A stretch of 64,000 nt of DNA, taken from Paenibacillus chondroitinus NBRC 15376 (GTDB lineage: Bacteria > Bacillota > Bacilli > Paenibacillales > NBRC-103111). The stretch spans positions 1 to 64,000 of the forward strand of contig NZ_BILW01000006.1 in NCBI RefSeq assembly GCF_004000765.1. The letters run 5' to 3'. The stretch's first letter is position 1, and every line of letters starts with the position of its first letter. Under the pieces are notes generated by a model. That model saw only the letters and a program-made list of their open reading frames with translations, was not told where the DNA came from and did not search any database. The position numbers and the translations under genes are program-made. Positions 24,988 through 33,180 of this stretch are shown here, in pieces.

Positions 24988-26067
24988 ATGGCAAAAGAGT
25001 TGAGAGTCGGAATCATTGGCTGCGGCGGCATCGCCAACGCCAAACATATGCCTAGTCTGAATAAACTGCCGCAGGTGAGTATGGCTGCTTTTGCCAACAG
25101 GACAGAGGAGAAAGCGCGATTAGCCTCTCAAATATTCGGTTCGGAGGATGCCAAGGTCTACGGGGATTACCGCCATTTACTTGAGGACAAGACGATTGAC
25201 GTCGTTCATGTCTGCACTTCAAACGACTCGCATGCCGAAATTGCGATTGCCGCATTGGAAGCAGGGAAACATGTCATGTGTGAGAAGCCAATGGCCAAAA
25301 CGACGGCGGAAGCCAGGAGAATGGTTGAGACGGCGAAACGTACGAATAAGAAGCTGACGATCAGTTACAATAACCGCTACCGCCCGGATTCGCAATATTT
25401 GTATCATATGTGCCGAAACGGCGATTTGGGACACATTTATTTGGCCAAAGCACATGCGCTGCGCCGCCGGGGGGTTCCGACGTGGGGAGCTTTTCTGAAT
25501 AAGGATAAGCAGGGCGGCGGACCTCTGATTGATATCGGCACACACGCGCTCGACCTCGCCCTATGGCTGATGGACAACTATAAACCCAGAACGGTGTTGG
25601 GGAAAGCCTTTCATCAGCTGGGGCAGCAAGCAAGTGCAGCCAATCCGTATGGATCGTGGGATCCGATTCAATTCACGGTTGAGGATTCTGCCGTGGCGAT
25701 GATTATGATGGAGAACGGATCCACCATTCAACTTGAAGCGAGCTGGGCGCTAAACATCACAAATGAAGGTGCGGGCAAAGTGACGTTATGCGGAACAGAG
25801 GCAGGCGCCGATATGTGGGATGGTCTGAACATCAATGGAGAAAAGTATGGGAAACTGTATACGACCCGTATCCATCTTCAGCATACGGGGGTCCCTTTCT
25901 ATAAGACTCAAGAAGAAAGTCCGGCGGATCTCGAAGCGCGGTTATGGATTGAAGCTTTGATGAACGGGCAGGATCCGATTGTGAAGCCTGAGCAAGCACT
26001 TGTTGTGCAGGAAATCCTAGAAGCGATTTATGTTTCTTCGGAAACCGGGAAAGCTGTTTCGCTCTAA
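24988..26067 (+). CDS. Gfo/Idh/MocA family oxidoreductase (1 of 3 in operon)
   Basis: A 359-residue enzyme with a canonical dinucleotide motif GIIGCGGIANAKH (about residues 8-20) and the EKP signature in HVMCEKPMAK with its catalytic lysine. A DIGTHALDLALWLM segment near residue 180 supplies the usual active-site Asp and His. It should oxidise or reduce a sugar or polyol with NAD(P). The ATG at 24988 has AAGGAGG upstream; the frame opens at 24943. It is the first of three tandem family members. Confidence 0.93.
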   Translation: MAKELRVGIIGCGGIANAKHMPSLNKLPQVSMAAFANRTEEKARLASQIFGSEDAKVYGDYRHLLEDKTIDVVHVCTSNDSHAEIAIAALEAGKHVMCEKPMAKTTAEARRMVETAKRTNKKLTISYNNRYRPDSQYLYHMCRNGDLGHIYLAKAHALRRRGVPTWGAFLNKDKQGGGPLIDIGTHALDLALWLMDNYKPRTVLGKAFHQLGQQASAANPYGSWDPIQFTVEDSAVAMIMMENGSTIQLEASWALNITNEGAGKVTLCGTEAGADMWDGLNINGEKYGKLYTTRIHLQHTGVPFYKTQEESPADLEARLWIEALMNGQDPIVKPEQALVVQEILEAIYVSSETGKAVSL

Positions 26068-26085
26068 AGTGGGGGAGGCCTTTTT

Positions 26086-27081
26086 ATGATAGAAGTAGCT
26101 TTGGTTGGCGCAGGAAATGCGGCGAGAAAATATGCGCAGCTGCTATTGGAAACGGGAAAGGTGGAAATCGTTGGTCTATACGATGAGCGGGAGGAAGCGG
26201 CAGTAGAGCTTGCTGCGGATTACGGTGGCCTTATCTTCCCCTCGATCGCCGATTTGAACGATGCACTGCCCTTGAGCACTTTGTTCGTTTGTGTCGGACT
26301 TCAGAAGCTTCGGAACGACTGGACCCAGACGGTGAGACTCCTACTAGAAAAGGGTAGAACCGTTATAACCGAAATGCCTGCGGCTTCCCGTTTGTTGGAT
26401 GTTCAAGCCATGTTGCGTGCTGCCGGCTCAAGCGGAGGTCGCTTGCTATTTATCAATCCGGAACGTTTTTATTTTCATCAAATGGATATTAAAAAGCGGA
26501 TAGTTGCCGGAACGATTGGCAGCATCGGGGTGATTAACGTCAAGCGTTATAGTCCAGAGCTGCCTGAAGATGAGTCACGAAGCGCGCTCCAGCGGCTCGC
26601 TATATACGACATCGACGTGCTTCGTTGGATCGCAGGGGAAGTTACTAGCGTCTACGCCATGCAAAGAGGCACGGGGGATTTGGACTATGTCTTGATTACG
26701 CTTAAATTCCGCTGTGGGACAATTGCCAATCTCGAAGCGTGTTTGGGATACCCGGAGGAGTATACATCGGCCGTGGAATATGCCGGTACACATGGTTTGC
26801 TTCGCTATGATAACCGGAAAACAGATGCTTTGCATGTTTATAAAGCGGCAAGTCCACGGAAGCAAGACTTCAGTCCTTCCTTTCGCAATCCTGAATATGA
26901 AGAGCTAGTTCATTTGTTAGACTGCGTGAAAGAGGGTTTGCAGCCGGTAATGACGGCGGAGGATGCCCTTGGAACGTTGAAGGTAGCAGCTGCAGCGGAA
27001 CAATCCATCTTGACTGGACAGCCGGTGGAGCTCATGGACCCTACGTTTTCGCACGGGATTGGAGGCGAAGAGGATGCATAA
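26086..27081 (+). CDS. Gfo/Idh/MocA-like protein with degenerate catalytic motif
   Basis: The 331-residue protein keeps the Rossmann motif LVGAGNAARK (about residues 6-15) but has EMP at 96-98 in place of EKP, so the conserved catalytic lysine is methionine. The usual D-x-G-x-H active-site segment is changed to YDIDVLRWI. It therefore may bind cofactor and sugar without ordinary dehydrogenase activity, or act with one of its neighbours. The start has GGGGGAGG upstream, and the last 8 bp overlap the next gene. Confidence 0.85.
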   Translation: MIEVALVGAGNAARKYAQLLLETGKVEIVGLYDEREEAAVELAADYGGLIFPSIADLNDALPLSTLFVCVGLQKLRNDWTQTVRLLLEKGRTVITEMPAASRLLDVQAMLRAAGSSGGRLLFINPERFYFHQMDIKKRIVAGTIGSIGVINVKRYSPELPEDESRSALQRLAIYDIDVLRWIAGEVTSVYAMQRGTGDLDYVLITLKFRCGTIANLEACLGYPEEYTSAVEYAGTHGLLRYDNRKTDALHVYKAASPRKQDFSPSFRNPEYEELVHLLDCVKEGLQPVMTAEDALGTLKVAAAAEQSILTGQPVELMDPTFSHGIGGEEDA

Positions 27082-28057
27082 ACGGAAGATCGGCATGATC
27101 AGTTTTGCCCATCTGCATGCGGTCAGCTATTTGGAAGCTTTGGTACGGCGCGACGATGTGGAGCTTGTCGGAATTGCAGATGAAAACCGGGAGCGGGTGG
27201 AACCGTTCATTAGGAAGTACCAGCTGCCTTATTATGCGGATTACCGTGAGCTGCTGGCTGGAGATGTCGAGGCCGTCATTATCTCCTCGGAAAACGCCAA
27301 TCACGCTGAGATGACCATTGAGGCAGCGAAGCACAAAAAGCATGTGCTATGTGAGAAGCCGCTAGGTGTGTCCCGCGAACAAATGCGTCAGATGATCGAG
27401 GCGTGCCAAGCTGGCGGCGTGCAATTGATGACGTCCTTTCCAAACCGTTACATTCCGATGATTGTGGAGGCGAAAAGGGCCATTGAGCGTGGCGAGATCG
27501 GCGAGGTGATCGCTGTTAAGGCGACGAACAAAGGCGAAATGATTGGCGGTTGGTTTAATGACCGCTCGTTGTCCGGCGGGGGCTCTCTCATGGATCATAC
27601 CGTGCATGTCATGGATCTATTGAACTGGATTTTCCAATCGCAAGCCGTTGAAGTTTACGCGCAGGCCGACAGTCTGTTTCATGGCATCGATATGGATGAT
27701 GCTGCCATGGTTCATGTCAAATTTGCCAACGGAGTTATCGCTGCTTTGGATGCAAGTTGGTCAAGGAAGCATGCGGCTCCTTATAAACGCGACTTAACGA
27801 TGACGTTCATCGGAACGGAGGGTGTCATTTCCATGGATTATTTCGCTCAGGTGAACGAAATATACAGCGAAACGACCGGGCATGCGGAGTGGAGCTATTG
27901 GGGTGATAACAAAGATGAGATGCTGATCGATGATTGGATTCAATGTCTAAAAGAAGATCGGCCTGTGTCAATTACAGGTGAGGATGGCTACAATTCAACG
28001 GTTATTGCGCTAGCGGCTTACGAGTCGATTCGCTTAAATAAACCGGTGCGCCTCTAG
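27074..28057 (+). CDS. Gfo/Idh/MocA family oxidoreductase (3 of 3 in operon)
   Basis: A 327-residue enzyme starting at the ATG 27074, which overlaps the previous stop by 8 bp and has GGAGG 8 nt upstream. It keeps the EKP signature (residues 94-96) and an active-site DHTVHVMDLLNWI segment. The dinucleotide motif is atypical: GMISFAHLHA replaces the usual GxGxxG/A pattern, as in a recognised subgroup of the family. Last gene of the operon, followed by a strong terminator. Confidence 0.9.
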   Translation: MHKRKIGMISFAHLHAVSYLEALVRRDDVELVGIADENRERVEPFIRKYQLPYYADYRELLAGDVEAVIISSENANHAEMTIEAAKHKKHVLCEKPLGVSREQMRQMIEACQAGGVQLMTSFPNRYIPMIVEAKRAIERGEIGEVIAVKATNKGEMIGGWFNDRSLSGGGSLMDHTVHVMDLLNWIFQSQAVEVYAQADSLFHGIDMDDAAMVHVKFANGVIAALDASWSRKHAAPYKRDLTMTFIGTEGVISMDYFAQVNEIYSETTGHAEWSYWGDNKDEMLIDDWIQCLKEDRPVSITGEDGYNSTVIALAAYESIRLNKPVRL

Positions 28058-28079
28058 GGGCGGGGACATATTTTAGCTG

Positions 28080-28127
28080 GAGGTTGCTTTTCAAGTAGAA
28101 TGCTTCTACTTGAGGGCAGCCTCTTTT
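28080..28127 (+). terminator. Terminator of the ROK-controlled operon
   Basis: An outer stem GAGGTTGC/GCAGCCTC (one G-U) and an inner 9-bp stem CAAGTAGAA/TTCTACTTG are followed by TTTTT. The inner hairpin recurs at 39147-39191, in both cases just before a type II FFRR element. Confidence 0.88.
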
Positions 28128-28174
28128 TGAATTGCCACGAAACTACCGAAGGAAATAGCCTGATTTTGTGGGAA

Positions 28175-28354
28175 AACGGAACTACAGGGCGTTATTTCGA
28201 GAAAATTTAATATTTTCGTAATGAAACGGAACTACAAGGTTTTATTTTACCATAAATAACCGTTTCTCAATCGAAAACCGAATAATAAAGGACCACAGTT
28301 CCCCTCACCTGGCGCAAGTGCCTGCTTTTTGAAAAATAGGGGACCACAGTTCCC
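28175..28354 (+). repeat. FFRR element, type II, copy D
   Basis: Forward 23-nt modules (AACGGAACTACA...TTATTT type) start at 28175 and 28225. Reverse modules (AATA...GGACCACAGTTCCC type) start at 28281 and 28332. Spacings are 50, 56 and 51 bp. A weaker additional forward-like unit precedes at about 28137. The gap 28058-28547 holds only the terminator, this element and the two-component promoter. Confidence 0.82.
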
Positions 28355-28477
28355 CGAGAGTTTCTGCGAGTAGATGTCCTCTGACTGGTGGCGGCAGCCG
28401 CCATGTGGAGGCGACATAATGCGCGCGAGAGTTTGGTTTTTCATACATTTTTACATTATTTCTGTATAAACAAAAAC

Positions 28478-28494
28478 TGATATAATTGATATCA
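28478..28494 (+). promoter_or_regulatory. Palindrome over the -10 of the two-component operon
   Basis: TGATAT-AATTG-ATATCA is a perfect 6-bp inverted repeat containing TATAAT as the likely -10. No good -35 is visible 17 nt upstream, so the promoter is probably activator-dependent. Confidence 0.45.
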
Positions 28495-28547
28495 TTGTGT
28501 TAAAGAATGATAGCGATTTCAAGCTTCAAAGGAAGGTGGTGGGCAAT

Positions 28548-29342
28548 ATGTCTGTCGCACCCGTACGCGTGCTGATTATTGATGATGAATTGCCGTTAAG
28601 ACAAGAACTCCGGTCCATGCCGTGGCCTACATTTGGCGCAGAACTGGTTGGAGAGGCCGAGAATGGGGAGGAGGCTCTGGAGCTCTGTATCGCTTTGGAA
28701 CCCGACCTTGTGATCTCAGATATTACGATGCCCATCATGGATGGCTTAACATTGTTCCGCAACGTCAAAATAAGATTTCCGCACATCCAATTCGTGCTCT
28801 TAACATGTCATAGCGATTTTCATTACGCCCAAGAAGCGCTGAAGTTAGGAGCCTTGGACTATTTTACGAAGCTGTCCTTTGATGAAGAGGATATGAAGAC
28901 AGCGATTGAAAAAGCGAGAGCAGCGATCCGACGTGAAGTCGATCTGAAACAATATGAACAAGAACGGATGCGCCGAGAGTCAGCCAATGCGAATGCGCCA
29001 AAACCAGCGGTGAGTGACGAACGGAAGATTCGGAAAGAAGTTCAGCTCGCCCAGCGAATTATTGAGATCAAGCTCGGCGAACCGATTACGCTAACCTCCG
29101 TTTCGGAAGAAGTTGGGCTGAGCTCCTATTACCTTAGCCGACTGTTTCGGGAAGAAACAGGGGAATCCTTTAACGATTATGTGACCCGGCTGCGCATGGA
29201 GAAAGCTGTGAATCTGCTCCAGAACACGCAGCTCAAAGTGTATGAAGTCGCCGAGCAGGTAGGGATTCCAAGTTACCGTTACTTCTCACAGCTATTCCGT
29301 AATTGGACCGGCGTAGCGCCTACAGACTATAAAAAGGGATGA
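28548..29342 (+). CDS. YesN-like response regulator with AraC output domain
   Basis: A 264-residue protein with a receiver domain (about 5-125): acidic pair Asp12/Asp13, phosphoacceptor Asp58 in ISDITMPIMDG, a Thr in LLTCHSD and a Lys in FTKLSF. The C-terminal AraC double helix-turn-helix (about 165-262) ends in VGIPSYRYFSQLFRNWTGVAPTDYK. The ATG at 28548 has GGAAGGTGG upstream; the frame opens at 28497 without a site. The partner kinase gene follows after 7 bp. Likely activates the ABC importer genes just downstream. Confidence 0.94.
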   Translation: MSVAPVRVLIIDDELPLRQELRSMPWPTFGAELVGEAENGEEALELCIALEPDLVISDITMPIMDGLTLFRNVKIRFPHIQFVLLTCHSDFHYAQEALKLGALDYFTKLSFDEEDMKTAIEKARAAIRREVDLKQYEQERMRRESANANAPKPAVSDERKIRKEVQLAQRIIEIKLGEPITLTSVSEEVGLSSYYLSRLFREETGESFNDYVTRLRMEKAVNLLQNTQLKVYEVAEQVGIPSYRYFSQLFRNWTGVAPTDYKKG

Positions 29343-29349
29343 TGCTAAA

Positions 29350-31143
29350 ATGAAAGCGCTAATCTCATGGTTTGGCAGCTGGAGTATGTTGGCCAAGCAT
29401 TTTCTATTTTTGTCCCTGGGAACACTTGTACTGTTAGGGGGCCTTGGCTACATCAACTTGCGCGAAGCGGAGGGACTGTTTCGTAAACAGGTCGTGTCGG
29501 ACGCCCAAGTCATTATTGACCGAACCAATCTCTATATGAACGCCTATTTGGACAATGTACAAAATATTCTTTTGCTGATTTCAACCCGGGAAGATTTGTT
29601 AAATGTAGGCATGGAAAAGGAGGCTTCGGACGTTCTGCGCTCGTATGCGAATATGAACAGAACGCTATATAAGTCGCTTTATTTAGTGGGCGTAGACGGC
29701 CATGTCATATCCAACTCGCAAACCACTTTCGATATTATTGGAAATCCGGAAATCCCTAAGCTGCTTGAGAAAGCCAAGCAAACTTACGGCATTTTTATTA
29801 CCGAGCCCTATCAATCCCCTATATCGGGTAAAACAGTCGCTTTCGTGCTGCCGATTCAATCGTCTTCGACGGAGTCGCTGAAAGGGATCGCCGTGGTGGA
29901 AATCGATCTCGTTCAATTAACGAATATGATCGCACAATTCATGAATACGAAGAATCAAACATTCGCCATCATTACGAACAAAAAGAATGTTGTCCATTCG
30001 TTTGATGTTGGCCTCCCGCTCAGCTCTTACCGGCTGCTTCCTTATCATACATCGGTGTATCCGCCAGAGCTGGATGAAGGGTTTGTCGATCAGGTGTCGG
30101 ATCTTCCTGTCGGCGCGTCGGAGATTAATGGCCCGGAAGGCGACTTGGTTGCGGTCAAGTCCGGCATGAATAATCTGGGCTGGTATTTTATAGCCTTCTA
30201 TGAAAATAGTTTTTTCTATCAAAATATTGCCAGCCTGTACCGGAATTTCAGCACGGCAGGCGTTTTCTGGATATTTCTTGTTTTGGCCAGCACCTACATG
30301 ATAAGCCGGTATATCACGCTGCCGGTACGCACATTGGTTGCCAAAATGGATCGCGTGCGAGATATGGAAGTGCTCCACACGATACACGCAACAGGCAATG
30401 ATGAAATTGGCCGATTGGCGCGAAGCTACAATGCCATGATGGAGCGGATTCATCATCTGATGCAGGAAACGAAGGAAGCGGAACGCCGCAAGAAGCATTT
30501 TGAGCTGAAAATGCTGCAGAGCCAAATTGCCCCGCATTTTCTGTACAATACGCTTGCTTGCATTAGCTCTTTGGCTAAACAGCATAAGATCTACGAAGTT
30601 CGGGAAACGATCAAAACCCTGGTCGGTCTGTTGTCCTTCAGTTTTGATAAAAGCACGGAATTCGTTACGTTAGCGGACGAACTGGAAGGGCTGCGCATGT
30701 ATGCGTATATCCAGAAGGTGCGCTATGGCGATAAATTCACAATGGAGATCGACGCAGCGCCTGCCACGCTCTCGAAAACCATACTCAAGCTGACCCTGCA
30801 ACCGCTTGTGGAAAATGCTATCTTTCATGGATTAGTTCCACTCAAACGTGAGGGAATCATTCGCATACGGGCCAAATGTGCGAAGGATAAATTGATTATT
30901 ACGATCAGGGACAACGGGCTCGGGATGAGCTCGGAGGTCCTGAACAGTGTGTTCGAAGAGCGGCACAAAGCGCCGAGCAAACATAGATTCACAGGAATCG
31001 GGATCATGAATGTCCATGAGCGAATCGGGCTTCATTTTGGAACGGAGTATGGTCTGTCCATTTTCTCCTTGCCCGAAATCGGAACGTTGATTCGAATTGA
31101 ACTTCCGGCAATGGAACATGAACATACAGAAAAAAACAAATAA
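29350..31143 (+). CDS. YesM-like sensor histidine kinase
   Basis: The 597-residue membrane kinase has a first transmembrane helix near residues 16-35, an extracellular Cache-like sensor to about 300, and a second helix (VFWIFLVLASTYMISRYI). A HAMP region follows (VRTLVAKMDRVRDME). The His_kinase motif PHFLYNTLACISSLA has His396, and the ATPase domain has LVENAIFHG and RDNGLGMSS. It is the YesM/LytS type lacking a classic dimerisation domain. It probably senses a glycan fragment or its binding protein outside the cell and phosphorylates the adjacent response regulator. Confidence 0.94.
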   Translation: MKALISWFGSWSMLAKHFLFLSLGTLVLLGGLGYINLREAEGLFRKQVVSDAQVIIDRTNLYMNAYLDNVQNILLLISTREDLLNVGMEKEASDVLRSYANMNRTLYKSLYLVGVDGHVISNSQTTFDIIGNPEIPKLLEKAKQTYGIFITEPYQSPISGKTVAFVLPIQSSSTESLKGIAVVEIDLVQLTNMIAQFMNTKNQTFAIITNKKNVVHSFDVGLPLSSYRLLPYHTSVYPPELDEGFVDQVSDLPVGASEINGPEGDLVAVKSGMNNLGWYFIAFYENSFFYQNIASLYRNFSTAGVFWIFLVLASTYMISRYITLPVRTLVAKMDRVRDMEVLHTIHATGNDEIGRLARSYNAMMERIHHLMQETKEAERRKKHFELKMLQSQIAPHFLYNTLACISSLAKQHKIYEVRETIKTLVGLLSFSFDKSTEFVTLADELEGLRMYAYIQKVRYGDKFTMEIDAAPATLSKTILKLTLQPLVENAIFHGLVPLKREGIIRIRAKCAKDKLIITIRDNGLGMSSEVLNSVFEERHKAPSKHRFTGIGIMNVHERIGLHFGTEYGLSIFSLPEIGTLIRIELPAMEHEHTEKNK

Positions 31144-31208
31144 AGCGTTTGCAAGAATTCGGACATTTTCGCAGGATCACTGTATATTTTCCAAAGAAAG
31201 CGCTTGCT
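31140..31208 (+). promoter_or_regulatory. Two weak cre-like sites before the importer genes
   Basis: ATAAAGCGTTTGCA (31140-31153) and AGAAAGCGCTTGCT (31195-31208) each have two mismatches to the TGNAANCGNNNNCA consensus. They lie between the kinase and permease genes, where CcpA repression would make sense, but the match is poor. Confidence 0.3.
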
Positions 31209-31263
31209 ATACTTAACTCAACCCGTTAGGAAGCGAGTGATCAGATGGAAAAGAGGTGGCCTC

Positions 31264-32235
31264 ATGGAACAGCAAATCGTAGCCAAGCAGGAAGTAAAGG
31301 CGGGGAGACAAACAAAAGATGCGAGGCTTAAATTATCTGCGAAGCAGGTTTGGGCCTTTCGGGCTTTTTATCTTATGCTTTTGCCTGGCGTTATCTATTT
31401 CGTAATTTTCCGCTATATTCCCATGTATGGTGTGATTATTGCGTTTAAGGATTTTCAAATACTGGATGGCATTCTCGGCAGTGGTTGGGCGGATCCTTGG
31501 TACAAGCATTTTCAGACGTTTTTTAATTCCCCGTATTTCGGGCAGCTAATGGTTAATACGTTCGTCATTAGTATCTACAAGCTCGTATTTGGAATGGCGC
31601 CGCCAATTATTATGGCCTTGCTGCTCAATGAGTGCAGGCTGCGGTGGTTCAAAACGGTTGTGCAGACGCTCACGTATATGCCGCATTTCTTATCTTGGGT
31701 CATCATTTACGGGATTCTGATCGCCCTGCTTTCTCAGAATTCCGGGATCGTCAACCGTTTTATCGAAGATGCGGGCGGACAGTCGATTGGCTTCATGACT
31801 TCGATTGATTATTTCCGAACCATTCTGGTAAGCTCGGAAGTTTGGAAAGATCTCGGCTGGGGCGCAATTATTTACTTGGCTGCGATGACGGCGATTGATC
31901 CGACGTTATACGAAGCAGCCCGTGTGGATGGAGCAAGCCGCTTGCGGATGATTTGGCACATTACGCTGCCAGGCATTCGAAACGTCATTATCCTTCTGCT
32001 CATCTTAAAGCTGGGCCATATTATGGATGCCGGATTCGATCAAATTTATATTTTGTATAACATTCAAGTGTATCAAGTTGCCGATATCCTGGATACTTGG
32101 GTATTCCGGACAGGGCTGCAGCAGATGAACTTCTCACTGGGGGCCGCCGTAGGATTATTCAAATCCGTCATAGGGCTTATCTTGGTACTAGGTTCGAATC
32201 ATTTATCCAAGAAATGGGGTGATGGCATATGGTAA
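31264..32235 (+). CDS. LplB-like sugar ABC permease
   Basis: A 323-residue permease of the LplB/YteP group, with six transmembrane helices and the typical early segment FYLMLLPGVIYFVIFRYIPMYG. The EAA loop is TLYEAARVDGASRLRMIWHI (about residues 214-233). AAGAGGTGG precedes the ATG at 31264; the frame opens at 31204 without a site. This group imports oligosaccharides such as rhamnogalacturonan fragments. It overlaps the next permease by 7 bp and is fed by the lipoprotein at 33181. Confidence 0.93.
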   Translation: MEQQIVAKQEVKAGRQTKDARLKLSAKQVWAFRAFYLMLLPGVIYFVIFRYIPMYGVIIAFKDFQILDGILGSGWADPWYKHFQTFFNSPYFGQLMVNTFVISIYKLVFGMAPPIIMALLLNECRLRWFKTVVQTLTYMPHFLSWVIIYGILIALLSQNSGIVNRFIEDAGGQSIGFMTSIDYFRTILVSSEVWKDLGWGAIIYLAAMTAIDPTLYEAARVDGASRLRMIWHITLPGIRNVIILLLILKLGHIMDAGFDQIYILYNIQVYQVADILDTWVFRTGLQQMNFSLGAAVGLFKSVIGLILVLGSNHLSKKWGDGIW

Positions 32236-33089
32236 GAGGCTGGGAAGACCGGATCGTAAACACGATTGTCGTCGTCATCCTCGGGCTTGCTGCTTTGGCG
32301 GCGATCGTACCGCTGATGTATGTAATTGCCGTGTCCATCACACCTTTCTCCGAGGTACTGAAGAATGGAGGATTCATCCTCATCCCGAAGTCCGTTACTT
32401 TTAGCGCTTATCACAAGTTGTTCACTGAGACGAATATTCCCAAAGCTTTCTGGGTGACGATCTTCATCACCGTCGTCGGCACGATTGTGAACCTGATTTT
32501 GACTTCATTGATGGCTTATCCACTTAGCCGTCGCAATCTGCCAGGCAGGAGCTTTTTCCTTCTCATGGTTGTGTTTACGATGTTGTTCAGCGGAGGGCTC
32601 ATTCCGACGTATTTGGTTGTGAAATCCCTAGGGCTCATGGATTCCGTCTGGTCGATGATTTTGCCGAATGCGATTTGGAGTTTTAACATTTTGATTATGA
32701 AAAGCTTTTTCGAAAGCCTTCCTGAAGAGTTGTTTGAATCGGCTCGAATGGATGGCGCGAAGGAGTTCCGGATTCTCTGGCAAATCGTATTGCCGCTTTC
32801 CATACCGTCTATGCTCACGATTGGGTTATTTTACATGGTCGGCCATTGGAATGAATTTTTCCAGGCGATTATGTATGTGACGGATCGGAACCTGTTTCCT
32901 CTGCAGGTTGTTATTCGTGAAATTCTCATGCTGACCCAGCAACCGCTGGAAAATGCCGAAAATATGCTTCCTACCGAAACGATGCAAATGGCATCTGTTG
33001 TTGCTGCAAGCTTACCGATCATTATCGTGTATCCGTTCATTCAAAAGCATTTCACCAAAGGAATGCTGATGGGCTCTGTCAAAGGTTGA
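32229..33089 (+). CDS. YtcP-like sugar ABC permease
   Basis: The 286-residue second permease of the importer has about six helices, the EAA loop ELFESARMDGAKEFRILWQI (about 167-186) and the family ending FIQKHFTKGMLMGSVKG. Its ATG lies within the last codons of the upstream permease, so translation is coupled. Typical YtcP/LplC group. It forms a heterodimer channel with the LplB-like subunit and needs an ATPase encoded elsewhere. Confidence 0.94.
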   Translation: MVRGWEDRIVNTIVVVILGLAALAAIVPLMYVIAVSITPFSEVLKNGGFILIPKSVTFSAYHKLFTETNIPKAFWVTIFITVVGTIVNLILTSLMAYPLSRRNLPGRSFFLLMVVFTMLFSGGLIPTYLVVKSLGLMDSVWSMILPNAIWSFNILIMKSFFESLPEELFESARMDGAKEFRILWQIVLPLSIPSMLTIGLFYMVGHWNEFFQAIMYVTDRNLFPLQVVIREILMLTQQPLENAENMLPTETMQMASVVAASLPIIIVYPFIQKHFTKGMLMGSVKG

Positions 33090-33180
33090 CCCCGTTGAAT
33101 GTATCAGGACTGCAGCCTGATTCGTTCTGTAACGGCGACAATAGAAGCAACTTTTATTTTAAAAGAAAGAAGGGGTATCT

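Noticed and set aside
29917..30585. Minus-strand open frame of 222 codons inside the sensor kinase
   Set aside because: Fully antisense to the kinase, whose HAMP and histidine motifs are intact; composition is that of a mirror frame.
31140..31208. Strong CcpA control of the importer at 31264
   Set aside because: Both candidate sites have two mismatches in conserved cre positions; listed only as weak sites.
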